This document shows positions 11,501 to 25,063 of a stretch of 64,000 nt of DNA, in pieces; positions within the stretch are counted from its first letter, which is position 1, and every line of letters starts with the position of its first letter. The DNA comes from Gonocerus acuteangulatus (Eukaryota; Arthropoda; Insecta; Hemiptera; Coreidae): NCBI GenBank assembly GCA_946811695.1, contig OX328124.1, positions 83,332,923 through 83,396,922 on the forward strand, given 5' to 3'. The notes below the pieces were generated by a model. The model was not told the DNA's origin and made no database searches. It was given only the letters and a program-made list of their open reading frames with translations. A program made the translations under genes and the position numbers.

Positions 11501-14500
11501 GGGAGTTATTATTCATTCTTAAAAAAGGAAACAAAATTTAAAAATATAACAAAATGGAAAAAGAAAAGTTATTATTATGCTGCCTAGGAAGGAGTAAATG
11601 TTTTTAGTAGGCTTCCTATTTCTAAGCCGCCTGTTGTGTGAAAAAAAGGGGGAAATAATAATATTAATTATAATCATTATAATTTTTTCCCTAATGATTT
11701 AATATAAAATGAAATATTTAAATTATTATTATTAGACTTATATGTGTACTAGAAGCTAAAATGTATATAGGATGTAATGTTTGTGTAACCAAGTAACAAT
11801 ATTCTTGTATACAGGAAGCAACAACTCTTGAAAAGATAGTTGATTACTGCAATTTCATTGAACATTTTGGAGTATGGATTAATCAAGGAGTTAGTATTAT
11901 ACAAGCAGCATTACAGACTTCTGAGACTTCTTTTATTTACAATTTGGCCAAGAAACTTGTCTTGGAGAAACACCCAGGTTCTTGTTATCTGAAGTGTATG
12001 ATGTGAGTATTCTAGTAATAAGGATGTGTGAATGTGTCGTAGCTAATAATAATGGTCGTTAAAATTTAAATAAATGTATGAATGTTGGTAGCATTTTTTG
12101 TTGTTTTTTTTCCAAACGAACTATGTTTGATTATTTGAACAAAAGCCTGGAAAGATGTAACTTAATTTCAAACTAGGTATTAAATTGTAGAATAGAATAA
12201 ATTTTATTTTTGAAATATTTTTGAAGAAGTTCAATTAATTTGCTAAAGTACGATTCCTTTTTTTTTCTCTGTAGGTAGGAATGAAATTCATATTATGCAA
12301 TACATTTTAATGTTTTATTTATTATAAAATATTTTTGATCTCATTTAATTTATACGATAATTGTTATTCCCAATACAGAATAGGGGGATCGAGATTTAAA
12401 TTTTGAACATAAAAAACTACTAACATTATTTTGTGGCTCCTTAATCCTTTTGCTTATTCTTTCATAGAAAGCACTAAATATTTTATTCATATCATACCAT
12501 ATGATATAACACATCCCTATTCCTATTTCTTTATGAAATTTCATGATTAAAGTAGGATTTAATTATATCTATAAGTTTTTAAGTATTTTTCATTGTTTTT
12601 TTTTATACTTATGTTTGTTTATTTGTTAAGTACAATGGGAAATCAAGTGACAGAGAAATTCGTGTAAAGTCTTCATTTTTATAGTATTTCTGATGTCAGA
12701 CACATTTAAAAAAAAAAAGGCCGTCTCGCAGGAACTGCATCATCTTAGCACGGTTCCGTTCATATCCCTAGTCTAATTTGGAAAGATTAAAATAGAAGCA
12801 GTTATTATTTTGGTTCCACCAGTCTTTTTTTTTTAAATTAATTATAATGTCGTGTCAACCCTTAAGGTCACTAACGCCATTCCTGTGTGTAGTAAAGTCT
12901 TGAAAGGTCATGATTTACAATCTTACCTGGAAGGGTCGGCTAACACTAGGTCCCGCTAGTTACAAGGTCTTGGAATCTTGGAAATCTATATTTCTAACAA
13001 TAAATTGTTTTTGTTATTTTACTTAACCAGTTTTATTGTCAAATACATTATTCAACTATAAGAAATTAAAAAATAACAAGGAATAAAACAGACAAAAAGA
13101 ACCGTTATAATAAGCGAAATCAATTACTTTAAAGTTTTAAGCTCTTATTTCTCCGATTGACATTGCCTAATCAAAACTTTTATTAGAACCTTTTTTTTAG
13201 AGCATTTAATAAGCTTTCTAATTGCATTCTTCCGTTTACCAAGATTCTCAACCTTTTTCGAGATATTAAGGAAAGTAAACAAAGTTACCAAAACTTTTTA
13301 TGTCTGTTAATAAAATATTTTATTCTAACCCTTCCTTAACTCCAAACGTAACCAAAATTTCAACATATTAGTTTTAATGGAAGTAGAACATGCAGAAAAT
13401 GTTTCAACTGAATCCCATGATTCTAAGTACCCAAACCAAAAACGGTATTCAAAAACTATTTTTCCAATTTTCTCGAAAACGGTTAAAGCTATCGCCTTGA
13501 AAATGGTTTCATTCGTTTTCCTAGCCCAAGAAGCATATAAAACGAGTACTTACAAGCTTATGAACTCAAAAACGTAAGCGTTACGATTTTTTTTGCGCGA
13601 ATTTCGCCCCAAACGCCATCTTCCAGTAGGCGGATTTTGCTGGTTAACGAATTTGACCTTTTAAATTAGACGAAAGATTTTTGTACCAAATTTCATCAAA
13701 ATTGGACCATTCGTCTGGGAGCTACAGAGCGAACAGACAACGCAAAATTTTCTAGTCGGCCCTTCCGGATTACGTCATTAGCTCAACCTTATAAGCGGGG
13801 TTCCTCCCTATGGGGGAGGGAGGAACCGCGCTAAAAGCCATAAGGAAGTTGCAAAGGAAAAAAAGCTACAGGACCTGATGGTATTCCCAATGAACTAATC
13901 TTAATGGGGAAAGACATACTTATAGAGCCCATGACCCTTCTATTTGTAAAAAGGACAAATTCCTTGAGACTGGATGGAAAGTAAATTGATAATTTTATTT
14001 AAAAAGGGCTGCAGGAAGAAAAAAAAAATCCACTGAACTTTCATTCCTGGAGATATTAAAATTTTCATTTATTGACTTTGTTCAGCAAAAATAGCAATTT
14101 CATTCCCTTAGAAAGCAATGCATGAAGAGTTTCTATTGTTAGCTTTTCAGACCTTTTCTGGAAGAAATGTGTAATTGAAGTATAATAAGATAGAGCTCCT
14201 ACATGATATAGATTTACTTCAATCATAATTCATAATGGTAGATGAACATAATATCACTATAAAGTCCTCTTCTTATTACCTCAGAATTGTGTTAATTAGA
14301 TAATAAACCATGATGTCACTGATTTTTTTAAGTACATATACATGTATATCTTAAACTTTATTAAATATGATTGATTAATATTGTTATTAATTTTTCAGTT
14401 AATTTAAGACTGCATTCCTTAAACTGAATGTTTATAATCATTGTTGCAGGCCTTCTCATGAAAAACCTGTTCCATTAACTCTTGTTCTCAAAGAACCTAT

Positions 14501-15818
14501 TATGGCTGTCTGTTTTGGGAAAACAATAACTGAAGCTATTATAGCATCAGGCTCTGGCGCAAATTTGGAGGTGCATTTAAATAAATATTTTATTTTTAAT
14601 TATAGTTTATTAACCCTTTCCAGGCTGGACTACCTATGGACTTGTCACTCCATTAGACGGCCCAGGCTTCACCCCGTCTCTCTCCGCAGACAGGACTACG
14701 GCTCTACATTCCACGCTATTAAGCTATTCCTAACTCATTTATTTAGTTTCTCTCTATTGTTTTTAATTTATAAATTCCCCAGTTATCTTGTTTTTTAAAT
14801 TAGAAATTAAAATTATTACAGTAGCAATAAGAAAAGTTCAATTCCAAATAATTTCAACTTTAATTATTTTATTTTAATTATATTAACTCAAATTATCAAT
14901 TACATAAAATAAGTTGTTATTTCCCTTGAAACTGCAATGCTTCCACAGTGAATTACATTGTTTACGCTTCGGAAAAGGCTAACTATCTTCCTCGAAATCC
15001 TAGAATGCTCTTCAATAACACTTCCTGAAGCTGGAGAAGGACCAAGCTGTGATGTATCTTCTTCCGAAAAGTCTCACACACATCACTTACGAATAAGCTT
15101 GGCCTGAAATGCTAAAGCCAATATATTGGTGCTTCATCGTCTGTGCCAAAGCCACTCAACACCAATATATTGGTGCTTTCTCGTGTAAGGGTTAACTTCC
15201 CTGGTCATTAGCCCCAATAACTATTTTATAAACTAATCTTTGTAAAATAGCTATCTCCTGCTGAATAGTATAAACTTTTTGTGAACTTTTGTCTCCTATT
15301 ACCATAAAAATTACCTGTAGCATATTATTTACTGTGGTGATTTTGGATTTACCAGTAATTGAATAGTTACTTCCAAGAAAATATTTCGAATACACCATTG
15401 CAAATAGAATTCTGTAGGAAGGAAATATTTAAGATAATAAGTCACTGACAAGGGTTTGTTGAAATACTCTGAACTTGAAAGGAAACAGAAAATTGAAAAT
15501 AAAAACTCTATGACATCACATTTCTCGAGAAGTCTGGAAATACTGAAATCCTCCTAATGCTCAAAATATGACAGGTACATACTCCTATTGTTGGGCCTTC
15601 TTCCACCCTTGCCAGAAATCCTGCCATATTCCAATTTATTGGGAGGGGAGGGGGAGCAACTAACTAACTAACTACAGATTTTGACATTTGAATGTTCACC
15701 CTAGCCAGTGAAAGTTCAAATTTTTGAAATTTATTCTTGTAAGTTGTAAAATAGAGTTGTGAAAGAGGAATTAACTTTGTAACTGGTTCATTCATTGTTC
15801 TCTCTCCCCTCTCTCTCT

Positions 15819-15886
<68 letters not shown>

Positions 15887-18713
15887 ATAAAGTGAATCCT
15901 CCCAAGGCATATACAGCTGAGCTGAACTTCACACTTTAGCTCCCCATCATATTCCCCCATGAGCTTCCTAAGTTATGACTGAATTTTCTTCTTCTTCATA
16001 TTTTCATATTATTTTATATATAATATAATAAAATAACATAATTGGTGATTTTTAGCTCTACAGTTTCAAAACAAAGAGTGTTACCAGACGATTTTCTGGC
16101 CATACGGGGAAAATAAATTGTCTCAGTTTATCTTCTTCTAAACTAAAGTTTCTTTCTGCTTCATTTGATAATACTATTCGAATTTGGTCTCTTGAATCTT
16201 CTGGTTCATCTTCAGGTAAATTTTAGTATTTATAGTAGTGAGTATTTTTCCATTTTTCTATTTATTATATAAGACCATGAACTTTCATGGTGACTTCTAT
16301 TGTATAGATTTGTGTCCTAAAGAAAAATATTTACATTGTAAATATTGTATTTTATTTCTTTTAGGTGAGAGAACACCATCTCCTCAGGAACGGCAAGAAT
16401 CGTATATTAATTTTTTCGGCACAGAACGTACTGGCGAAAAAGCTATTGCTACATTAAATCATAATAGCTCTGTAGTCATTGGTTTATTTGCAAAAAATGA
16501 TGATTCTACAATTGCTAGCCTTTGTATGGATGGTACTATTGTGGTAAGATTAGTTAAATGATTTATTTTTAATGAAGTGCTTGATATTTCTTTTATTTTC
16601 TGTGAAATGTTTGTTTACTCTTTCATAATTCTATTTCATAAATGTTGTTAATTTTTTGGATTTTGAATTAATCTTTGGATATTTTCAACAAAATCGAGCT
16701 ATTTATCAGGAAAATTCTAATAAGGTAGAGAGTCAGTCTCATAAGTTGAATGAAATTTACGTTTAAAGAAACTAGTTCGTTATTTGTCATTTTGGTTCGA
16801 TTTGGAATCACTTATAGTAAAAATTAATTTTTGTACATATATTGATTAACAATATAGAAATGGACAATTCAAAAGGAAATTAGAAATTGAGTGATAAACA
16901 GCATATTAACTAATAACTATTAAAAAATTGTGTAGTACTGAAGGTGTATCCTTAACCCCTTAAAAACTGACATAAGTAATGATGCTCTACCCTGGCTGTC
17001 TAAGGTCGGGCTTTTCTCTTATCCCAACCAAAGTTGGGTGATATAAAGTGCAATTTACTTTCATCATTTGGCTCTGCTTACAGTATAAGTACTAATGTTT
17101 TTGACGATATTCCCGACCCTTAATACATTTTGTCTTTTTTACCTTAATCAGAGATATCGAAACCAAACAAAATTTCACGGTTTGTCATTTGTTTACACAT
17201 TATTATTTTATATTCCTGAGAGTGCGTGGAGTATACGAGTATGTCTCATGAGTAGGGACCGGATTTTTAGGATAAAATAAAAATCCATTTAGGTTTTTGC
17301 AACAGGCATAATATGTCTTTAGGTTTTTATTTAGTTATCTATTTTAGGTTTTTTAGGTCATAAAAAGGTTTCAATAGGTTAAAAAAATAGGTGTTTTTAG
17401 GCTTTTATTTAAATATCCATTTTAGGTTTTTTAGGTGATAAAAATGTTTCAGTAGGTTCAAAAAATAGGTGTTTTTAGGTTTTTATTCAGAAATCCATTT
17501 TAGGTTTTTTTAGGTGATAAAAATGTTTCAATAGGTTCAACCTATTTATCAAAACCCGATTTCTCTAAAAGATTTTGCCCAATGTGGAATCAACAGCTTC
17601 CCCTATTGGACCAGGAATATCTTTTTTTAGTCCTAATGGCGATCGCATCTTTTAGCTCCAGTGTTGATGATTTCAATTTTCTAATGAGATTTGGAAGATC
17701 TGAGAAATGTACTCTTAGGGCTGCAAGTACGTACGAATCTCATTGCTCTGGACACCATCAAAGCATTAGAAATGACAGCTCTTCATTCATATCCAAAGCG
17801 TCCACAACTGTTTTTATTTTTGATCTTTTGGACTTTTCATATAGTTGACATTGAAATTGTTTTTATTTTTTCCAAGTCCTCGGCGTAGTAAAGCGCTGCA
17901 GACAGCCAGGTTTCCCAGCGTGGTTAAATGGGTTCTGGTGGAAGCGAAACTCCTAGTAAAATTTCCCTGAACGTCTGGACCCAGGAAGTTGATTTTCAGA
18001 AAATTTGCTTGATGCAGGAAATGAGTTCATTGAATTTTATTTCCTGTTTTAAAGATTAGGTATGTCAAGATCATTCCATCGTTATTTAGGCGATTCTAGG
18101 TGATATCATCCTGAATAGGTTTTTTTAGGTTCTTCCAAATTTGCATGAATAATACTACAAGAAACGAATCATATAAAAACCTGATCATTGTCATGTTTAG
18201 GAGAAAGGAAAAAATTAGGTGAAAACCTAAGAATCCGGTCCCTGCTCATGAGATTTCGAATTATTTTGAAAATATTGCATGTACATATTTTATTCTCTCT
18301 GCCTTACTTAGCTATTTTAGTTCTTTGTAATCCTCTCTACTCCCTCTCTTTGTAATTATTTTTGTAAGCAGGATAAGAACGTATGTAATAATTTTTTTCT
18401 ATAAACTGTTTTTTTTTTAAATTAAAATTTTATTTTGATAAACTTACTCATGAGTGGTTATAGTCTATTCTATTTATACTTACTTGTATTATTGACCGTA
18501 TTTTTGGCATTAATTAATTAATTATTTTGGGGTCTCCCGGGGTCTAGTGGCTAGCGCGCTAGATTCATAAGCGGGAGATGGTGGGTTCGATCCCAACCGG
18601 CGCCAGAAATTTTCTCATCTCAGGGCCCGCTGAGAAAATTCCTGGCTGCACCCTGGGCGTCGGCCCTAATGGCCAAGATTTATGTCGATGGGCCGTTAAA
18701 AAAAAAAAGAAAA

Positions 18714-18745
<32 letters not shown>

Positions 18746-21700
18746 AAGAAAATTAATTATTTTATTTAATGTTTAGTTTTGGAGAAACTACTCTAAGGTC
18801 TGGGATCAAAAACTATATGAATTCAAGAGCATTGACTTCTGCAGCGATGATGAATATCTGGCCGCTGCAAGTTCTACTAAAATATTATTCCTACAAAGTG
18901 AATCAGGAAGAGTAATAAAACAATTTGACAGTCTGTCTGATTCAATTTCATTAGCAACTGTTTTAGGTATTTTTTTAAGCTTATTATAATTATTTTTTAG
19001 AACTTTAATAAACATTTCCCTTTGTTAGTTTTCCTGCTTGTACAGAGTCACACATTAATTTTAAATCATATGAAAGAAGTTATTTGCCTATCTCACTCTC
19101 ACCACAATGATGGAAGCTTACCAGGTTGTCATACACTCAAAAAATGTTTCAGTTAACCCATTTCCGCCGATTGTAACAGATATGTAACGGGCAAGAGGGT
19201 ATATTTAGGCTTGTGCCTGTTAGATCCTGTCCGTACATGTCGAACTGCGTACTCCCCCTTCTCTTCAAAACATCCCCCCCTTCACGTCACCTAAGTTTCT
19301 CGTCGCTACCTGTCGTATTTAGATTGGGAGTGATTTTTAAAAAGTGCACACATTTTTAGTTGCCGGTGAAATGGATACCTCAATGCTGTTAGAACATTTA
19401 CATTTTCTCTTGAATTTGTTTTGTAAATATTGACAAGGAATTTGTTATGACGATATGTTTACTGTATTTTAGTGCGTTTATAATCATTCAGATATACTTG
19501 TTAACAAATTTGTGAGCTTTCGAAAGTCAGTGTTACATATAAGTTACACTCGTTGTTCTCAGTACAAAAATATGATCAGATAAAAAATATTTGATTTTCA
19601 GTGATGGAGTCATTTTTTGGGATCTTACTGTTCAGGAGGCTATTAATATCGTTGAAGGAAAACACGATGCTCACATCGGGGCGTTCATTGATAATGAAGA
19701 TGAACATGAGATATAATCATTAGTTTTCCAGGTGCGGGAGAACTCACAGACGAAGATTCTGGCGGAAACGTAGATAGTTTAAACAGAAATAAACTTGTTG
19801 TTAATGCTGAAATCCGCAATAAAAATGATTGTGCTACGGAACTGCTGGAATTGTAGTCCCCCAACCTCATTGCATTTCACAATTTATCAAAGGTATGGGG
19901 GGTACTGATTGACCAAGATGTCATCAGGTACAAAATTGGTTGTAGATATACAAGGGGGAAAATGGTGGTTTGTGCTTTTTACTTGGATTATTCACATAGC
20001 TGAATTAACGCATGGATAATTTATAAATTGGCACAAAGTTGGTTTGTTACAAGATGTCAATAAAGATACCTGAACATATAGCTCATGCAAAAAACCAGTG
20101 TCTTCTATCAATTAGGTTCGATCTTTTATCATATTTTGGATCTATGTGGTCCCTGTACAGAAGACTCTCACGAAAAACCGTATGCCAGAAATGTGATTTT
20201 GGGATATGGGTTCGATGTTGAGTAATATTTATGGGACTACAAATTTATTTCCAAGCGTCATATAAGTTAGTTATATTTATAACCTCACGTAATTGTACAA
20301 TTTAGAATAATGGCCTCGTGTTAATAATAATAATTTTGTGCTAATGGCCTCAGCAGCAGATGCACGTAAACAAACAAACAACAACTTAGAATAATAAACG
20401 CATTGTGATTATCATTTTATTAATTTCAACCTTCCCTCCATACCTAACGACCCCAAACAATGAATGTAACATTTCTGTAACACACCATAAGACCCCCCTC
20501 TCCCCCTCAATATTTTAAAAACTATTTTTTCCCGAATTCATAGAAGTTAATATATTTAAAGAATCTCATGTTATATTTTAATTTCTCAAAAATTTGTAAT
20601 TCTCGACGAAAACGGGTTAAGGGAGCTCAGATTAATTTTATAGCAAGAGGGCCTACACACAGGAACTACGGCATCTCAGACACTTCCTCAACGTTCTTAT
20701 CTCTAGTGTCATTTGAAAAGTTTGGAATATAAGCTGTTAACCCTTTCATTGCTGGCAAATGAAGGGACTCACAGCGCCCGGTACACTCGATGCTTATCCG
20801 TTTCCCCCATAAGCTCGGCAATGTCTCATCATTTTGACCTCACTACAGTTGGACTCTCGTCTCTCAATCTTATCTTGTTATGTATTTAAAATTATTAACT
20901 TATTCTGTCAAATGTCCTTTATATTGGTAATTTTATACTAAACTAAAAGAAATCTACCATGGAAATAAATCTGAAAAAATACCTCAAAAATCATTGTCTG
21001 TGCTCTCCTGGAGCATTGCCTTCAAAGACCAAAAACGAGGTGCATCATCACTCATATCTAAGGAGGCTATTTATACTGACTGTACTAAACAAGATCCAGA
21101 TTGTAACTTGAAAAATATAAACAGCAACAATATGGCTGGAGAGACAAATCTGAGCACGACCCTGCAAATGGCTTAACCTCCAACAATTACCCATAACAAT
21201 GCCGATTTTAGGACTTTACGTTTTCTTTATATATATTAATATACTTGCACAATGCATAATATCAATTAATATACGAAGAAGATTTGATTAAACCGAAAAT
21301 ATATATTTGAAGAACTGGGTGAAACTCTGCAGTAAACAATAAAATCAACACGAATAGCAATTAAAAGATAATTGAGATATAAAGCCTGTGATACTTTAAC
21401 CTTTTAAGAAAAATTATTGGCCATTACAGATTCTAAAAATGCTAAGAAAATTTAATGGAATGCATTATTTCATGATGACTTCTTTAGATGTCTCAGGGAT
21501 AAGACATTGATCTCTGACATGGATTTAATGAAACTGAGAATGCTCTTTATACACGCTAGGTCCCGCTGATTTTATATGAGCTAATAGCACTTGGCCAGAG
21601 AAGAAACGTACAGGGTTAATACAGGCCACGAGTTAACACGTGTGGATTTTTATGCTTAGTAGGTAGTGTCGTTACGACAGGTTTCAAGGTGAAGAATACT

Positions 21701-22253
21701 TTTTTATAATATAATTAATGAATTTTAACATACAATAATTTGTTTAGGTAAGCAAGGAGAAGGATTGGCACTTCTTAGTAAGAGGACGCTGGCCTTTTAT
21801 CGAATGGCTGATTCTTCAAATGAATCATACCCAATGGATATTCGTGTGCAATCTCCATTTTCAAAACTTTGTAGCATTGGTCCGCATATTGCAGTGACTA
21901 CTGAAGATGGTTCATTATTTGTCCTTAATTCAGAAAATGGTGAACAAATTACTTATATACAATCACAAAAGTAAGTGCAGATGTTTTTTTAATTTTTTTT
22001 TATTTTCAAGTATAATTATATATTAAAGAAAATCAATTATTTATTATATTTTTTGTATAGTGCTTATTCATGATGTGTATAATTATAATGGTTGGGTTTT
22101 TGTGGTCACTTAGCCCAAGACGATGTGTTTTAGCGCGGTTCCTCCCTCCTTTCCGCTTATGAGGTTGACCTTATGATGGAATCCGGAAGTGCCAACTAGA
22201 AAATTTCACGTTTCAGATCCCGTAGATCACGAATATAACAGTGGTTCAAATTC

Positions 22254-22299
<46 letters not shown>

Positions 22300-23990
22300 T
22301 TATTTATTTATTTATTTATATTTATTTATTTATATTTATTTGTCTTTTCGCTCTCCCATCGGCTTAAAAATGGGCCAATTTCGAAAGGTCATGTTTGTTA
22401 ACCAGCAGAATCTGTCTACAGGACATAAATGGTTTTTGGAACGAAACTCATGTGAAAAAATCATAACACTTGCATTTTCGAGATCACATGCTTGTAGCTA
22501 CTCATTTTATAGGCTACTATAAAGCTACATCTTATAGCTACTTATTTTAGGTTCCTTGAATAAGTTGAAACTTGTTCCAGATGTTTGAAATTCATCTAAT
22601 CTACAATATTTAAATTTTGGTTATGTTTGGAGGTAAAGAAGTATTTGAAAAAAAAAAAAATAATAGTGGGCATGAATAGTTTTCGGATCTTGGTATATTT
22701 TCTAAAATATCTCGAAACCTAGGAAATTGAGGTAAGTGGAAGGTGACCATTCGAAAGCTTACTAAAGTTTCTACAAAAAACGTTCTGAAGCAATTTTCGA
22801 TGGGACGATGTCAATTGAAGAAATAAGTGCTTAAAACTTCGAAAGTGTTAGTTCTGTTCTTTTGAACGGGTTTTTTTAATTCACTTTTTAATGTGTTGTT
22901 TTGTTGTTAAATTCGGGTTATCGGTAAAATTATTATTTTAGTAAAAGGAGGCAAGAAAATGATGAACTTATTGGTAATAGAGCAAATGTTGGGAAGGCAG
23001 GGGAGTCATTTCTGCTTAGGATACTGTCAGTTTCTTGTTGTGGTGCCTTAAACTTTCTTCTCTTTGAGATTTTATTTTATATTTTTCACAAAAGACAAAA
23101 CCTACCAATAACTGCTTCTATTCCTTCAATAATGGCACTAGGGATATGAATGGAACCAGCTAGGGATTTATTTGAAACTCATTAAAGCATGTACTCAACA
23201 ATTTTTTCATTTAAAGCCCTTTGATCATGATTAAATTGTTTTTAAATTAAACCCCTTTTTTAAAAACATCAGTGATGTAATATTTTGAACAATTTGTTTG
23301 CACTGCCTAATAGGAGAAGCTAAAGTTTTTTATCGGATATCTTTTGTAATTAATCAGTTCTATTCATTGTTAGTATTTGTAATAATTACCTTTATTAATA
23401 ATCCTGCAGAAAAGTTGTGAGTTTCTGTGTGGCTGAACGAGCAATTATTGCTGGGTATGATGACGGGAAGGTGTTTCTGTATCCTCTTGAAGCACTCATG
23501 TCAATAACTCTCTTGAAGTGGTCTCGAAATTTTGAGCCAGTAATTGCTAAAATGGATTCCATTCAGCATATCATTGAGGTGTGTATTTACTGTCTATTGT
23601 TGATGTGTATTGACTAGCTGTTGTATCCATGGTTGATGTGTGGACAAAGAAAATTTAGCCAAACAGGAAATGTTAATTACCATTAGGCACAGCTGAGCCT
23701 ATTGTGGTCAAATTTTTGTTGGATATAAAGACCAAGAGCAATTTTTTAATTTTGGATTTGGTCTCTTTGATGTATGAAACAGAATTATATCGTCTGGTTG
23801 ATTCTTTGCAATATATTGTCAAATCCTTTATTTTATTTATATAGATCCTGTAAGGATTGGAGACGTTTCATTTTGACTTTTCTTTTTACCAATGTGAAAA
23901 ATGCTATTATAGGTTAGAGAAAGAAAGAATTAAAGTTAGAATAATCAATTTTTTTCAGATTCAATGATTGTACTCATATACCTTTTTATT

Positions 23991-24022
<32 letters not shown>

Positions 24023-25013
24023 AAATTACTATTACATAAATTCCTTTAATTGTTTCAGGTTTGTGTTGGGAATAATAAAACTCTAGAATTTGAAATAGAT
24101 GATATTGAAAAGATGGATATTTCAGAAGATGGATCAGAAATAGTTACAGTTACCAAGTTTGGGCGCGTTGAACTCCATAGCGTCCAAAGTCCATCAAGCT
24201 TCATCATACAACGGCCTTCAGTTCCTGTATCGGCTTTTCTTCTTGGACGATCAGAAGATCTTCTTCTAGTGCTGTCTTATAACTCAACTTCCACTGAATA
24301 TCAAACCTTGGTTTGTTCGATCACTTTCAGTCCTTATTTTATGTAACAAATTTTTTAAATTAGATTTTTATTACTATTTCAGTCAACACAATTTGATTTT
24401 GCTTTCAATCACAACAATAATTATAAAAATTCATCTTTCTTTTCCTGATTGATTCAACCTGGTTCTTTTGTTAACTTAAAAACTTTTGCTTTCTTTCGTT
24501 GGCCTATGAAGCTTCTTTGGCAATACAGCGGTTCCTTATTTGTTTTTGAACTTGTTTAGTGACAAATCTTCTACTGTTGTAAGCAAAAAATAATCACTCA
24601 AATAAAGTAGAAACCACATTTGAAAAACAATCTTCTGCCTCTATTGCCAAGAGAAGGGGTAATTAAGAGAAAAATGTCTGCTGTCTCTAACGTGCGTAAG
24701 ATACAGCAGGAGGGCTGGCTGGGTTTGGTTGGCCTTGTGGGAAAATTTTGTATATATATTTATTTCCCATAATCAGAAGTATTCTAATCTTTTTAAACAT
24801 TTGTACAAATAATTTTACCAATACACTTATAGTTTATTATTTTGTTGTTTATATATATATTTTATTTGTTGATCTTTTAGCGCGGTTCCTCCCTCCCTCC
24901 ATAGGGAGGAAACCCGCTTATGAGGTTGACCTCATGATGCAATCTGGAAGTGCCGACAAGAACATTTTATGATTCAGATCCCTTAGATCAATAATATAAC
25001 TGTGGTTCGAATT

Positions 25014-25063
<50 letters not shown>

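Larger units (their letters stand above)
19157..20616 (+). mobile_element. piggyBac transposon with relic transposase
   Basis: TTAA flanks both ends (19153-19156, 20617-20620). Termini cccatttccgccga and (inverted) cccgttttcgtcga match at most positions. Frames inside resemble piggyBac-family transposase: LTVQEAINIVE, GELTDEDSGGNVD, LNRNKLVVNAEI, then RYKIG...RGKMVVCAFYLD. Stops and a large central deletion make it inactive. A truncated SINE is inserted at 20312-20385. Confidence 0.78.

Noticed and set aside
15664..15960. Frames rich in repeated Tyr-Ile across (TA)n tracts (also near 22241, 34235, 39110, 40389, 47046, 48580, 49415, 54367, 54690)
   Set aside because: They are translations of microsatellites in which both TA frames stay open, with no conserved flanking protein.
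16952..16965. A piggyBac end (ttaacccc)
   Set aside because: No matching ggggttaa or TTAA-flanked partner was found downstream.
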